Source: Erigeron canadensis (taxonomy: Eukaryota; Streptophyta; Magnoliopsida; Asterales; Asteraceae). Taken from it: a stretch of 64,000 bases of DNA. Both the position numbers and the translations under genes were made by a program. This document shows, piece after piece, positions 10,430 through 23,241 of the stretch. The notes under the pieces are model-generated. The model made no database searches. It worked only from the letters and a program-made list of their open reading frames with translations, and was not told the DNA's origin. The DNA lies in NCBI RefSeq assembly GCF_010389155.1, contig NC_057769.1, positions 32,969,548 to 33,033,547 on the forward strand, given 5' to 3'. Numbering within the stretch: position 1 is the first letter of the stretch; every line of letters begins with the position of its first letter.

Positions 10430-13400
10430 ATGGAGAGAACTAAAAGAAGAAAGTTGAAGTTTCCTTGTCTTTTTGGAGGTATAATTAATTCTAGTATTTC
10501 ATATTTTTATTTTATTTGTTGTGAATTTTGTATTTTAACTTTTGATGATTTTTAGTTATTCTTTAAACACAAGATGAATTTGAGTTGTAAGAAATTTATA
10601 AAATATTAAATTAAGGTGAAACCTAAGTAGAAACCAATGATATTATTAATTGTTGTTCTGTTTCATGATCAATGCTAATGAAAATACTGTTATTAAAGTT
10701 GTGTGTGTGTTGTTTTAAATAATCTCTTTATGTCAAGATTAAGGCTCCTATATGTTTTAAAATGATGCCAAAATCGGAATTCTATTACAGTATTATACTA
10801 GCTGTAATTGATTTTATCTATTTATTATTATGAAATTATATATAAAAAAAGTGTACTTATGAGAATACTTTATATGGATTCTGGGTATTAATATCTGGTA
10901 TGCCTTTTTTATTCTTTGTTATGCTTTATTTGGATTGTAAATTTTGAACATGCCCATGATTTTTATGTAAAGCAGTTTTTTTCCTTTCTTTTAGTGTGAT
11001 AGTGTAAAGTTATGAGTATGTGTTTCTATAGTGTCATTAGTCATCACGAATTATCATCGAAAGGCTTAGCGGGCTCCTTGCCTACTTACTGAAATTCGTT
11101 CATTGTTACACAAGTATTCAAGTCGGGTATATATATGAGAATGAGAATATAGGTTTTTTGAGCGTTTTCTCACAGTTAGTCTATGCAATTGTTAGCTTTC
11201 CTTTTTTGTTCTAAATCAATGCTGCAATCTGTTTCGGTATCTGATTTAGTAATTTATTACTTTATGCATCGTATGTAACTTTGATAGGGATTGACGAACG
11301 CTCAAGACGTGAACCTGTTCAATCTTGGTCCCCTGATAATGCCACCGCCAAGCAAAGGATGGTGCGTCACATATCTTTTTACTTCCTTGAACTTATATAT
11401 ACATTGTATAACTTTTTGTCACAGCTTATTTCAAGTATTTCCAATACATGAGTTATGAAAGTGATTAAATTTGTTGATTGTAGTTCAAGTTTGAAGTTGG
11501 AAAAAGCCCTTCAAAACAGCGAAAGGGGAAACCAACACAAAAGTTGTCGGCTAGAGGAGTATCAAATGAAACCTCAGCCGAAAAATGTTCACCAAGTATT
11601 TTAGCCAAGCTGATGGGTAGAGGTGCCCAACAAAGAAGGTTGTCAAACAATTTTAGTACTATGAATATGAAGGCTGTGAAAGAAGATCTAGTAGCATTAC
11701 ATGTAGCAAATCAACTTCACTCATCACTGTCAATTGCAAAGGTGTCTGACCTCGAGTTTAGTAGAAACGTCGTTCTGAAGCCCAACACAACGAATACTAA
11801 AACAGTTAAGAATTCTTTTAAGTTTTTTAACGAAAACATTGAATGTTCAAGTAATGTGGCTGGATGTAAATACGGAAATGCTAGAGAGACAATAAATGAT
11901 ATAGATAGGCGGATGAATGAGGGTTGTGAAAGCGAGGATATAAGTTTATCTGATTGTGGTTATATTGGGGATGATAGTTTGCACGTGTTTACAAGTGGCT
12001 CTTTTAGTGAGACAGAAGTAATAGCAACTACTTCTCGAATTACCATTGACCGGAATGATAGGCTCACACATTCATTATCCAAAATCTTTGAACGCTCTTT
12101 AGTTATAGAGGCAAAGAACAGAATTTCAGAAAGATGGAAGACAACTGGCAGGCATGAACATGTAGAATCAGTCAATAAAGGTAGTACGTTAAGAGAAATA
12201 CTTTCTTTCCCTAATGAAGAAATGAGACCCGAGGAGTCAAGCAATGTGGCGGGTTTGGTTGAGGTCAATGATATATCTTCCGTGCCTTCAGTACCAAGTA
12301 TGGCTTTGGGTAATTGTGGTGGGAATGGTCAAAGGGACAGATGTCTGATAAGTATGTCAGAGTCAATATCTCTTGTTCCATCTTCTCCTGACCCAAATGA
12401 TATGGTAAATGTCAATGATGAAATCGATGCTGATGAGAAGGTGGTGGTGTATAGCGAGCCCCTAAAACGAAGTAAAAGAGGGGACATTTCATTGCAAAAA
12501 GTAGGATACAATAAAAAGAGTCATTCCTCTCAACCTGGCAAAATCTTTAGCACTGAGTTTGGTGTTTGTTTACCGGAAAGTCAAACCAGCAAAGAATCTA
12601 CCAAAATTTCCTTTGGGAATGAGGGTCCCACTAAGTATCAGCCAGCAATTTCAAATGTCGATGATTATAATGATGCTACCTATGCAGCATTTCTATTTGG
12701 TGAAGTGTCTGGTTTTAAGATTGAAACATCTTTGGAAAGTTTGAACAAGTTGAACGCAAATCTTGTTAGTCGTGTGGTAGGAGACATAAATTCTTCCAGG
12801 GTCGATGAAACTTCACAAAACTATCAGGTGACGCTGTATTACCTCTCTGAACTATTAATGAAAATTTGTTTATGTAGTAATTTTCATATTGTTCATATCT
12901 ATGGAAATCCTTTATTTTGGTTTCATGCTGGCAATAGATTTACTTGAACCAAAATACAGGCTCACTTAAATCTTGCTGCATACTTATCTGGGAAACCGAG
13001 TGCTTAATAATACCTAGGGACAGATAGACGTACTATTAAATGCAGTCTGTATATATATTTGGTTGTGAATATGTGATAAATGATAATGATTAGTAACACA
13101 TAAATGAGTAGTAATGACTCATATTTGTAGCTTATCTCCAGGTTAGAGAGTCGGGTTTAGTTTCATGGTCTTATAGAAGTTGAAATCATTTAAAACATCA
13201 CACTTTCATCATGGTCTAATATTTAAGTTGTGAATGAACACTTGCTATGGATAGGTGTGAAGCTTTGGCATTAAGCCAGCCCTGTAGCTTTTTAGGTGTA
13301 AAAAGTTATTATTTTTCATCTGATGTTTGAGTTGCAGATTTGTATAAGCATGCCTATACATAACACTCTAGAAACTTTCATATCTTTTGTTACTAATTAA

Positions 13401-14725
13401 CATGTACTTGATGTATATATCGTAAAGCCTGCTGCAGTTTACTTGTTATCTTGAGAATATTTCCATTTTATTTGACCAGTTGATGTTTCTTGAAGATAAT
13501 TAAACCAACGAGCATACTTTTCTTTATAAGAAACTAAATCCTTTATCATTATAATTCTGACTCAGCTGTCTGGACCTCAATCTGAATCTCGTGAAAGCTT
13601 TAAGGACGTTGTTCATAGCCATCAATGCTCACTTCTGAAAGCCCTTCCTTCAGAAGATGTATCATCTGATTCTGACAGCTATGAGAGACTTTATTCTCGA
13701 CTTCAAGGTAACTATTAAACTGTTTTCTCCTCATCAACCAATTTCTTATTAACCCATTGGAATTATTTGCCACTTTTCATTATATTATATTCGATGTTTA
13801 AAAAGCTTTCCTTACATTATACTCTTCCATTGTTCTGTTGTATAATATAATATGGAGTACTGTATTTACTAGTTGCAGTTATACATATGTTAGTACATTC
13901 CGTTCACATATATGGAATGTAGTAAAAGAGACGATGCCCATAAGCTATATATCAATAATTGTTAAGCTCCCTAAATGAAGACGTAGAGTGACTATAAAAT
14001 ACCGTTATATGACACTTTGTTACCCAAAAACCAAATTTAGGAAGTTATATACCTCAAACTCTTTATTGCTCTGTACTTGCAACAAACTCCTCTAATCTTT
14101 TTGTTTAACCTTTTAATTGTCATTTTCAGAGCTCAGGAAACAGCGTCATATGATGAAAGTGCAGTCGGCGCTAACTTCTAACAACCTCAAACTAACCCCT
14201 ACAGTTAAAAAACTCAGACAAGGATCATCAGGTGCAACCCAAGAGTCAGTCAACTCAGGATCTTCATTCACGGCACAAATTCTACAAGCTTCAGGAATCA
14301 ACAGTATCGACCCTGATACATTCACACCTGCATATCAGTCAGTTCATCTTCCTATTGATCCAAGGCTATTTTATCGCCTTAAAAAGTATTATTTTGAAGG
14401 AGTAGTGTTATCACGGTCTGAAAAGTGCCTTGTTCATGACTATTTTGAACAAACATTCATTAGAACCTCCAAGTCAATGGTAGCACAGCCATGGGTCAAC
14501 CCCGCAAAAAGGAAAGGCCAACTGACACTAAAGAAATTCAAAATCGAAGATCAGATACGTAAATTGATCAATGAGATAGACAGGGAAGATGACGAGATAT
14601 TTTTTGCAGTCAACTGTGACAAAGATCCAGAGTGGGACCACCCGACTAATGAAATGGACATCTTAGGTAAGCTAATTGGAGAATTAGTCCTAAATGATTT
14701 AGTACTAGAATTTATAAAGTTTTAA
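10430..14725 (+). CDS. DUF4378-domain protein with VARLMGL-like motif, 734 aa, 5 exons
   Basis: Plant-specific protein of unknown biochemical role, of the family with an N-terminal LMGL-type motif (DUF3741) and a C-terminal DUF4378 domain; some relatives bind microtubules. Exons: 10430-10478, 11288-11361, 11484-12827, 13566-13707, 14130-14725. All introns are GT..AG and phases agree throughout. The start MERTKRRKLKFPCLFGG is basic, as usual in the family. SILAKLMG lies at about residues 79-86. The middle is Ser/Asn-rich and probably disordered. DUF4378 occupies roughly residues 580-734 and includes ITEMS such as IRKLINEIDREDDE, EWDHPTNEMDILGKLIGEL and the closing LVLEFIKF. The stop is at 14723-14725. 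Reading through the third donor gives a longer false ORF to 12947. Function stays open; family assignment is good. Confidence 0.8.
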
Positions 14726-15340
14726 CCATATAAACCGAAATTAGTACAGGTACAGTTAGCAAGATAGTTCCCTCTTTTAGAGCTAAAATTACCAAACCAA
14801 AAACAATAAGTCATGCAAGATATGTTCATTACTCCAGGCTTGGTTTTTTTAGCTCCAAAAAAGAGCAAACACTTGTTTTTGATACATAAGAACATTATTT
14901 CACATTCAGATCAATCTCATGATTTTTGTTTTTTTGGGAATTTATGGTTTAGTGTATCTTGAAAGATTTTATCATGTTTATCCGATTTCAAGTACATGTC
15001 TATTATTCTTTTTCTCGGTGGTTACATAGTATTTGCCTTTGTTTGGGTTTTATCTGATTGTTGGTTATTTTATGCTTTGGTACTTGCATTGATTGAATGT
15101 TCATATATTCGTATAACCAATGTCAAGTTTTGGGTTGTAGGAAATGGCAGTAAATTGATGTCAAGCTATTATCCTATTACTGTATACATCTTTAGATTTT
15201 TAGAATCATACCAGACAACGGTAAAGGTTTTGAATAGAACCTAGTGCTCTTTGGTTCAATTTTATCTAAATATTCTCGGGCCTATGGAAGCATATGTTGC
15301 TTTTAAACACAAACGACAAAAACATCATGCAATACTAAAC
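14726..15340. other. 3' flank of the DUF4378 gene
   Basis: Contains the presumed 3' UTR. Small open frames here (for example 14996-15244) are T-rich and have no recognisable domain. Confidence 0.4.
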
Positions 15341-15660
15341 AGGTAATCGTGCGCGACAGGTAATCGTGCGCGACGGTTTAGTCATTAATATAAACGTAAT
15401 CAATATAAATAGAGGTAGTGTAGTCATTTTAAAGGTTGAGCGATATATGTTGTAAATAATTTTATTAAGGGTATTTTAGGGTTATTAGTTGGTAATATTT
15501 AAATTGGTGAATAAAAAAAAAAGGTAGTTTAGGTGTTTTAATGCCTAAAAGTTGAGAAAGAAAAGAGGTAATCTATTTAATACAAGTGTAAAGATGATTT
15601 TATAAAGTTAACATAGTTTAGATTTAATTTTGAAAAAAGGTAAATGTGTAGAACCTTCGG
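15340..15660. mobile_element. Helitron-like fragment with GC-rich hairpin end
   Basis: A tandem pair of GGTAATCGTGCGCGAC motifs starts the unit. The body carries TTTTATTAAGGGTATTTTAGG and TTTAAATTGGTGAATAAA, which are shared with the units at 23858-24165, 57066-57300 and (reversed) 39840-40320. The GC-rich end next to a long AT-rich body resembles small Helitron-like families. No genes. Confidence 0.4.
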
Positions 15661-15968
15661 TCTCATGCCCGGTAACACATTATTCTAATATATGGTGTAT
15701 AAAAGATATTTTTTCTACTTGTGTCTGGCAATATTTGAACGTGTAACAGTCTTCATTTTATGGACTCTCGTGTACATATGGTGATTTTAGCAGTTGATCT
15801 ATAATCAATTGTTTTTTATATTTACTTGTAATTATTTGATTTTTAACCATACGTTGGTCCATATTTAAAAGTGAAAAACTCTTACCTAATTATTTAGTTC
15901 ATTTGAATCAAATTTGTGAAGCCTAAGCCTTCTTTTACGGCCCACTAGCAGTTTCATTTCATTAAGTG

Positions 15969-16526
15969 TAGGGGTGTTCATTATTTGGTTTTATTTGGAA
16001 AACTGCCAAATCCAATTGGATTTGGGTTAACTGGGTTTGGGTTGTTTGGATTTGGTTGGTTAATTGGTTATAACCGAATAAAAGTATCGGGTATTGAATT
16101 GGTTTTGGGTAAAAAAATAAAATTTGAGGCCCAAACCGAAACCCGATAAGTTAATATTGATGAACTTGGTTATATATATCGCGTAGTCAAAATGCAAGTA
16201 TTCTAGAATAATTGTAGTATAATATCATGAAGACAACACCATCACTATATTTATGTAGTTAATTTACTTAAGATATGTTACAAATTTAGTTCTAATTTAC
16301 TATCCATGATAAGTCGTTATATATGTTTAGTTTAATTTTTGAATCATTTTACATTTTTGAATTTATTGGGCCCCAATCCATTTAAACCGAATGTTTTTTG
16401 GGTGGTGTGGATCAGGTGTTTACATTTTTGGATTGGGTATTGGTTGGTTAAATTTTTATTTAAAACCCGATTAAACCAAACCGACTAACCTTATGAAACC
16501 GAAACCCGACCGTTTGAACACCCCTA
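15969..16526. mobile_element. hAT-type MITE, 558 bp, 8-bp TSD ATTAAGTG
   Basis: Inverted termini TAGGGGTGTTCA and TGAACACCCCTA are flanked by perfect 8-bp direct repeats ATTAAGTG (15961-15968 and 16527-16534), the hallmark of hAT transposition. The subterminal DNA is rich in GGGTTTGG and AAACCCGA motifs. No ORF. Same terminus type as 22593-23124. Confidence 0.85.
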
Positions 16527-16584
16527 ATTAAGTGATATCATATATGGGCCTAACCAATGATCAATAGATTGATTGGTATATAGT

Positions 16585-17570
16585 GGAGAGTAATTGGTGT
16601 TTAGTTTCCAGAATTTCAAAAAATTTAATGGAATTAGAATCTGAATTCCATTTCATATCCTCTTTGGTTGGCAAAATGAAATTCAGATTCTATCCCATTA
16701 ATTGTTTGGTTCATATGGAATTGGATTCCTTCAAATTCTATCATATAATAGAATTCAAGATTTCTTCACATTTTTAATGGAAAGTTTAAAATTCCATTGA
16801 AATTCAAGTTTTGATAAAACTAAATCTTTTATAATTATCTTTTAACTACTAAAACTATTATAATATATTTCAAACCTATGTTTATTATCATTATTATTAC
16901 AGTTAGAATTATTATATTTTTAAAACTATAATAATAATTATTAGTATTATTACATTATAAATATTATTGTTAATAATTACTTCGTACTAGTTAAAAATTG
17001 TTTAAAATTTTATAAAAAATTACCAATACTTGTAAAGTTTATTACTACTTATTAAAGTCATTTTTTATATAAAAATTTAATTTTAGCTCGTAAAGTTTAA
17101 TATTATTCAATAAAAAATATTATTTTACAAAAATATAAATAAGATTAATATAATTATTTATAAATAATAATATAAATGTATAAAAATATTTATGATTTTA
17201 TAAAAATTTATTACTAGTTAATAAAAAAAATCTTATTAAAAAGCTAACTTTAGTTTATAAAATCTAATATTATTCTACAAATTTTTTTTATTTTATAAAA
17301 TATTAATAATATTTTATATAATATTTTATATTTTATAAAAAGTATTAATATTATAAATTAAAAAATAAATATTTTATTATAGTTATTTCTATAATTAATA
17401 TTATGAATTTCATTCAATTACACTTAACCAAACAAAAAAGATTATAATTCAATCAAATTTCAATTTCATCAGTATCTAATCTATTTAAATTCGAATTCCA
17501 TCGAATTTCGATTCCTTTGATGAATTTCCAATTCCTTAAAAAAAATTCTGCGAACCAAATGGCCCCCTTA
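16585..17570. mobile_element. AT-rich MITE-like element
   Basis: Diverged inverted ends, GTTTAGTTTCCAGAATTT at left and AAATTCTGCGAACCAAAT at right, enclose about 1 kb of extremely AT-rich DNA, with mirrored GGAATT and AATTCC motifs near both ends. No target duplication found. The right end abuts a tRNA-like GGGTTCAAATC at 17579. Confidence 0.4.
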
Positions 17571-18660
17571 GAGGTTTTGGGTTCAAATCTTTGTGTGAAC
17601 AAAATACTTATAGAAATGAAGACATGAATTTTTCCATAATGAGTTTTTTTCTCAAATTAGAGTGTATATAAAAAAACATGCACCTAAATTTGCTTTTAAT
17701 TTTTTTTTTTTTTTTTCATATTTGGGCCTAACTATTGGACTGTGCAAAAGCATTTTCAAGATGACTTATCTCCGATTCCACTTACTCCGTATTTTTAATT
17801 TTACTTTTTTTCCCCGAGTCTTGATAAAGACATGGGAAAATTTATCTTTGGAATCACTCAATGGATTTATGCTTGAAATTATTCAAGTGATACATTATAG
17901 AGATGAGGGGAAATAAAATCCTTCGAATAAAACCTACACAAATTTAAGGTACACTTTCATTCACTTTGATATGCATGTCTTTATAAAGATTGACCGAAAT
18001 ATATATAATGCATTTTAACGGAGTATATTGCATCATCAAAAAGATACAAAAGATCATTTTTAGCACCGAATTCAGGCCCGAGACATTAAAAAAGTTTATC
18101 AAACTAGAGCTTGTAAAAGATAATCGCGCGAGTTTGAAAAATAGTTAATTTTTTTTTTTTAATTAACAAAATCATCCTAGACTAACTTGAGCTCATTAAC
18201 CCCAACGAATACTTATGTTTTAGTTCCATGACAATTCTACACGGTTATTCGTGCTCGATCCGAATAATATCATTAAACTAGTCAGTCCCAAATTTTATGT
18301 TATTCAATTTCGATTTGACCCCTCTAGCTTGCTTAGAATAAGACGTACGTGACTAATTTTTTTTCTAATACCTTTTTCGGTCTTCAACAGAATTAGATAT
18401 ACGTATTATTGTTGTTGACTTGTTGGGGCTTTTTTTTAATACCCTAAAACGTGTGGCATTATAACACTTTATTCACATAGTGATGAAAATGTACCCTTTC
18501 CATGACTAATAAATTAAGAAGAAAAATGTACATATTTCACTTGTATGTACGTACGTAGTAGAAAACTGAGATACCACTATACCAGGATTGATCACTTGAT
18601 TTACTATTTTTGTATAACACAAATAATATAATGCTATATATAATTAACAGTGATAACTGA
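17571..18660. other. AT-rich intergenic DNA
   Basis: No gene recognised. The TTTTT-rich open frame at 17662-17916 has no recognisable domain. The stretch at 18110-18140 has a short GATAATCGCGCGAG motif like the GC-rich Helitron-like ends elsewhere. Confidence 0.35.
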
Positions 18661-18671
18661 TCGTATTCGTA

Positions 18672-19898
18672 TCATGATGATATAGTTGCCGGCGTCAATA
18701 GTTTTGCATTTTTGACCTTTAACACGCTAGTTAGAACCGCTAGCGGTGTCACGTCTCCGACAACCGTCACCTTTTTGGCCGCAAATTCTATTTTGAAGGA
18801 TGTTACCCCTGAAATTTATACATGAAACCTTCGCTTATAAAAAGGAAAAATACAAATAAATGATCTTATAAATATTTTGCAAATAAATGATCTTATAAAT
18901 ATTTTGCATGTATTAAAAATGATATTTGTTTAATCAATAGTGATATACTCTTATTTCCTATAAATATTTTTGTTTATATAATATAATATTTAATGAAAGT
19001 TATATTAATGAAAAATATATCTAAAGCTCAATCTATCTATATATTTTACATCAATTATTGTATAGCACACGAAATAATTTACCGTCAAAGTTATAAAAAA
19101 AAAATTAAAAAGTCAAAGTATGACATTTAAATTGAGATAGAGATCGAGAGTATATACGTAGGTACGTGTACCTTCAATCTTGGAGATATGTTTTTTCATT
19201 TTCCTTTCACAACCTCTACAGTGCAGTGATACTTCTAGGACCACAACTTGGTGGGAAGAGGGAGGCGATGGTTGCTGTGGTGGCGGAACTGACACCAAAT
19301 TAGGTGATTTAGGGGTAGCAGAAAACATTGAGTTGTCGCGGTGTTTGGAAGCCTCATAATTGTTATTATTAGCCATTATCAGAGGTTTGGGTGGAGGAGA
19401 AGAGGGCAGGACTACTGAATGATCATCATCTAATTTGTTTTTACTTGGATTTCCCTTTTGTGAATCAAGAGGCCCATGAGGTTGTGGTGGCTGCGAAATA
19501 TGACCCAATTGATGATCTGAAGATGAGTAATTGAACGTAGCGTCGTCATCATGACTTAACAAGAACCTTGAAGAGCTTTCCGGGTTATTAATAACCTCAT
19601 TATGATCCTCAGCAGCATATGCAACATTCTTTTTCTTGTGATCGCCGCTATCCACGTGATCAGGTGTAAGGTTAGGGAGGTCGTCAAGGTAGGCTTGGTC
19701 CGTTGTACAAGTGGTGGAGGTGATGGTAATAGTAGAGCTAGAAGGAAATAGTATATGGCCGCCTTGATGACCGAGTCTTTTTTCACCTCGAATGATGGGG
19801 TTATGACGGTCAATTGCTCGACCACCACCATCCCCTTCAACCCCAAAAGTGGTGGAGCTAGAGGAACAAGGCTGATCTTCAAGAACAATAGAATCCAT
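18672..19898 (-). CDS. NaKR-type heavy-metal-associated (HMA) protein, 287 aa, 2 exons
   Basis: Predicted metal-binding protein of the NaKR (SODIUM POTASSIUM ROOT DEFECTIVE) type: a long low-complexity N-terminus followed by one C-terminal HMA ferredoxin-like fold. Exon 1 is 19898 down to 19172, exon 2 is 18808 down to 18672; the intron is GT..AG and phase 1 on both sides. The metal-site CxxC is HCRGC at residues 226-230. The fold continues KMKKHISKIEG | VTSFKIEFAAKKVTVVGDV and TPLAVLTSVLKVKNAKLL. The protein stops nine residues after this (TPATISS region) and has no CaaX box, which argues against a HIPP. The N-terminus is rich in Ser, Pro, Asp and His. Reading on past the donor gives a false tail (GTRTYVYT). 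The ATG at 19898 is the first Met after a good TATA box. Relatives act in phloem ion and FT-related transport; the role here is inferred. Confidence 0.85.
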
Positions 19899-19979
19899 CT
19901 CACAATTAATTAAAATGGGTGGTGAATTGCAACTTATTTAAGTAACGTACATATATAGACAGAAAATATCATCAAACAC

Positions 19980-19993
19980 CTTTTATATATAGT
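19980..19993 (-). promoter_or_regulatory. TATA box of the HMA gene
   Basis: On the minus strand this reads CTATATATAAAAGG, a near-ideal plant TATA box about 85-95 bases upstream of the ATG at 19898. That spacing predicts a 5' UTR of some 50-60 bases. Confidence 0.55.
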
Positions 19994-19999
19994 GCCTTC

Positions 20000-20367
20000 A
20001 GAATAATTGCTTTCAAGTGGTAACTTTACAACTCTCTTTTAACTAGTTATCCAACATTCAAAGATAAGAAAATATCAAATTACTTATATAGAAGATTAAA
20101 ATTATTAGCTACTTACTACGTTACATACCATAAATGAGTAACCTAAATGGGTCATTGCTTATGTCGTTACGACGATTTGCTAATTGATCAACCTCCTTAA
20201 TTATACGATGTTGAGTGACCGAAAAAAGTGGGTTTGGTCTAGTGGTCCAATTCTGTTACACCAACTATATATATATATGCTACTACTATAAAGAAGTAAC
20301 AAAAGGAATTGAAGTATATACTAATTAGATTATGAATTCTCTAATTTATATGATTATGATATGTTGT
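20000..20367. other. Upstream region of the HMA gene
   Basis: AT-rich. A TTTGGTCTAGTGGTCC motif at 20233-20248 looks like a tRNA/SINE box A fragment, and an AT microsatellite follows at about 20265-20277. No gene. Confidence 0.35.
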
Positions 20368-20380
20368 AAAATGAAAAGAT

Positions 20381-20643
20381 AAAGGGTAAGTTTGGCACAA
20401 AAGCTTGGAGCTGGGGCTGTAGTTAAGGGCTTGGGGCTGGAGTTTGAGGTTGGGGCTAGGGGCTGAGACTTTTTTTTCAACTCTCTTCCTACGAGCTTTT
20501 ATTTTAAAGACCTTTCGAGGCTTTTAGGAGCTTTTTAGGGCTAGGGCTTTTAAATTCGAATGCGTTTCCAAACAGGGCTAATGAGCTTATATTTAAAAGC
20601 TCGGGGCTTTTAAGCTCCTAAAAGCCCCTTGCCAAACAAACAC
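20381..20643. mobile_element. MITE, 263 bp, flanked by 13-bp direct repeats
   Basis: Ends GTTTGGCAC and TTGCCAAACAAAC are inverted. The element is flanked by identical AAAATGAAAAGAT at 20368-20380 and 20644-20656. The interior is made of GGGGCTGGAG and AAAAGCCCC-type repeats. The 13-bp flank is longer than the usual hAT or Mutator duplication, so class is uncertain. Confidence 0.6.
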
Positions 20644-20656
20644 AAAATGAAAAGAT

Positions 20657-21750
20657 GGGATGAGGTACAGTATACCAAATTTTGCCGCACATAGACTTAA
20701 TTGGTGGAAAGTAGAGATGGGCTTTACATAAGAATAAAGTTTTGGGCTAGTCTGGGATGGAATTGTATTCCATATTCCACAGTCCACATAAACTAAAAAA
20801 GTTTTCATTCATTTGATGCGAAAGAGACATATATAATACAAAAATTCCCTCATTATGTTTTCCTTTTATGAATATTATACTAATCTAACATCACGAATAA
20901 TTGTATCAACAATCCATCGTCAAAATTGAAAAAAAGAAAAAAAGAAAAAGAGAGAGAGATCTCTCAGAAGAATTAGATGCCTCACACAAACATATATTGA
21001 TTCTTCGTCATCCATTAATTGTCCCTTGACACAAGACACATAACAATATAAATGTACTAGTAAGACACACACCGACCATGTGTATACACGAATAGTGTAA
21101 ATTAACGTATAATTCTATTCATTTAACATATATAAATCGTTTTATGCATGTGATATTGCAGCTTCAAAATTTTTATGTGACTAATTACTCTTTTAAAGTT
21201 TCGAATTTTTGTATTTGCATTTAATAAAAAGTTAAAGTTTTAAAACAAAAAGTGTTATTTATAAAATACTGAAGATATTATAATGTTAATCAGTTAGAAA
21301 TATTTTTTAAAATCAAATACTTGAAATTGTAATATTTTTATTTAATTAAGTATTCAGTTTCTCATCTAAAGTTAAAAGAGTAACATTTTTTTTTTATCTA
21401 TATAAGGTAAAAATTAATAACTTTTTTTTAATTAAAGACTAAAAATGACTGAACTTATAAATTGTTGTCGAGGGTGATCCGTCCTATTAATAAGTACTAT
21501 AAAGTTTTTTTAAATTATTTTTAGAGCAATGTTATGTTTACAAATTAATTACATATAGTTTTACAAATTCACATGATCTATGAAATGGACCAGTTAAATT
21601 AAACTTAGTCTTCTTTTTCTTATCTATTCCTTTATTTTCATTGGTAGAACATATTGGAGTATCAAAAGATTAACTTTTTAAACACAATTTTTTTACAGAT
21701 AAATCCTTGATATATTTTATCCATCCACAACGAACACTAAATAGTTACAG
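20657..21750. other. AT-rich intergenic DNA
   Basis: No gene. A purine run with AAAAAGAAAAAG and GAGAGAGAGATCTCTC lies at 20931-20967. Confidence 0.4.
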
Positions 21751-21962
21751 TGGTGGAGCTATGTGGTGGCCAAAGGTGGGTATGACAACCCCATAATTAT
21801 TATAAAACTCTATTAGTCTAGTACTATTTTTATGTATTTTTCTATTTTAAAGGTAATTGGCAACCTTATAATTTAATTTCGTAGTATATAATTTTACACT
21901 TGTTAGTATAATGAAACTGTTCAACGATCCCGGGCTGTAAATCCTGGTTTCGCCACTCAGCT
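21750..21962. mobile_element. Small hAT-like element
   Basis: Left end CAGTGGTGGAGC and right end TTTCGCCACT are approximate inverted repeats of the common plant CAGTGGCGGAGC terminus. Flanks AATAGTTA and AATAGTTG could be a decayed 8-bp duplication, offset by six bases on the right. No coding capacity. Confidence 0.4.
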
Positions 21963-22592
21963 CAATAGTTGTAAAGTATAATGTTTAACGCAAATTTTGT
22001 TTGTTTTTGGATAAAAAAGTTCGCGACTTTATTTACTACTCTCATTTTTTTACATTTCTAAATAAAAAAAATAAGGTTTAATTATATATGTAGTAATTGA
22101 CTTTCCTATCTAATATATGATGAGTTCAAAATAAAAGGTCTCGTTAACAAAAACTTGAAACCACGTTATTTTTAACGATATATCGACATCTTCTAGTACG
22201 TTTTGTTTCCCAAAAGGGCTATTCATATAGATGTACAAATATCTATATATATATATACATGTGGGATTTCACACCGATCATTTTCTCATTTGTCAATGTC
22301 CCTTTCTTCTTCTTCTTCTTTCAGGAATATTCAACTTTTGAAGTCAGACGCCATTCGTGGCAGACCTTCTCAGAGCATTATCTTTGGTTCCCACTTTAGC
22401 AGTTTTTTTGCTTTGCTGATATCTGGTTTCCTTATTTGAGGATCGACTGCCGTGTTCTCTCTGTACTCTATTTTAGCATTCGAATCTATAGTTTCTTTTA
22501 CCACCTAAAAAATAACCAAACAGATATATAAAAGAGCTACATAATTACAGTATATTGTAAAGGTACAGTAATTAAAGGGTGACCCTTAGGCG
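21963..22592. other. AT-rich intergenic DNA with an unrecognised small ORF
   Basis: A Ser-rich 47-codon frame starts at about 22296 (MSLSSSSSFRN), has a hydrophobic C-terminus and stops at 22439, downstream of a TATATATA run at 22242-22255. It has no recognised homology, so I do not call it a gene. Confidence 0.25.
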
Positions 22593-23124
22593 TAGGGGTG
22601 TTCATTCGGTCGAACTTTGGGTGAATAGAGTTATTTGGTTTGGGGTAGTCGGTTTTTTAAGAATGAGAAAACCACCCAATACCCAATCCATATATATGAC
22701 CACCCAATCCAAACCACCCAAATAAAGTTCGGGTTATTTGGTCGGTTCTTGAATTACCCAAATAAAAAACGCTTTCAATTTTTATTTAGTATATTTGAAT
22801 AATCATGCAATCCGAATTTCAATTTACACCATTTTATTTATCCATGTGAGGTTATTCAACTAACTATATGCTATTAGATGTGTAGAACAACGTATTTAAA
22901 TAACTACAGTCATATTAAATACCATTTAAATTAGGTTATTATAGTTTTTATTAAATCTTAATCGGGTTTTGGTTGGGCCCCAATTAAAATTTTCTAAACC
23001 AAAACCAAACCGTTTAACAACTTCCTTATTCGGTTTCACCCAAACAGCAAACCAAATCCAAATAATACAAGTGTCAAATGGATTGGGTGGGTTATTTGGT
23101 TAATCCGAAGAATGAAGACCCCTA
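22593..23124. mobile_element. hAT-type MITE, 532 bp, 8-bp TSD CTTAGGCG
   Basis: Termini TAGGGGTGTTCATTCGG and GAATGAAGACCCCTA are inverted. Perfect 8-bp direct repeats CTTAGGCG lie at 22585-22592 and 23125-23132. The interior has mirrored CACCCAAT and GGTTATTTGG motifs. Same family type as 15969-16526. Confidence 0.85.
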
Positions 23125-23241
23125 CTTAGGCGAGGTGTATATAAGGGTCAACGATTGACCTACATGGTCAATGTTACATAGCCAACGCCTTAAGCGATAT
23201 TCAAAACTTAATTGTTGTACGTTATTATCTACTAGAGGGAC

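Noticed and set aside
12828..12947. Read-through extension of the large DUF4378 exon to a stop at 12947
   Set aside because: A good donor (CAG|GTGACG) at 12828, in phase with the acceptor at 13565, and the loss of family-like sequence after it show this is intron.
19113..19171. C-terminal tail GTRTYVYTLDLY of the HMA ORF
   Set aside because: It is intron: the HMA fold continues only after splicing to exon 2 at 18808.
22296..22439. 47-codon Ser-rich ORF with a TATA-like run upstream
   Set aside because: No recognised homology and the TATA is part of a simple AT repeat.
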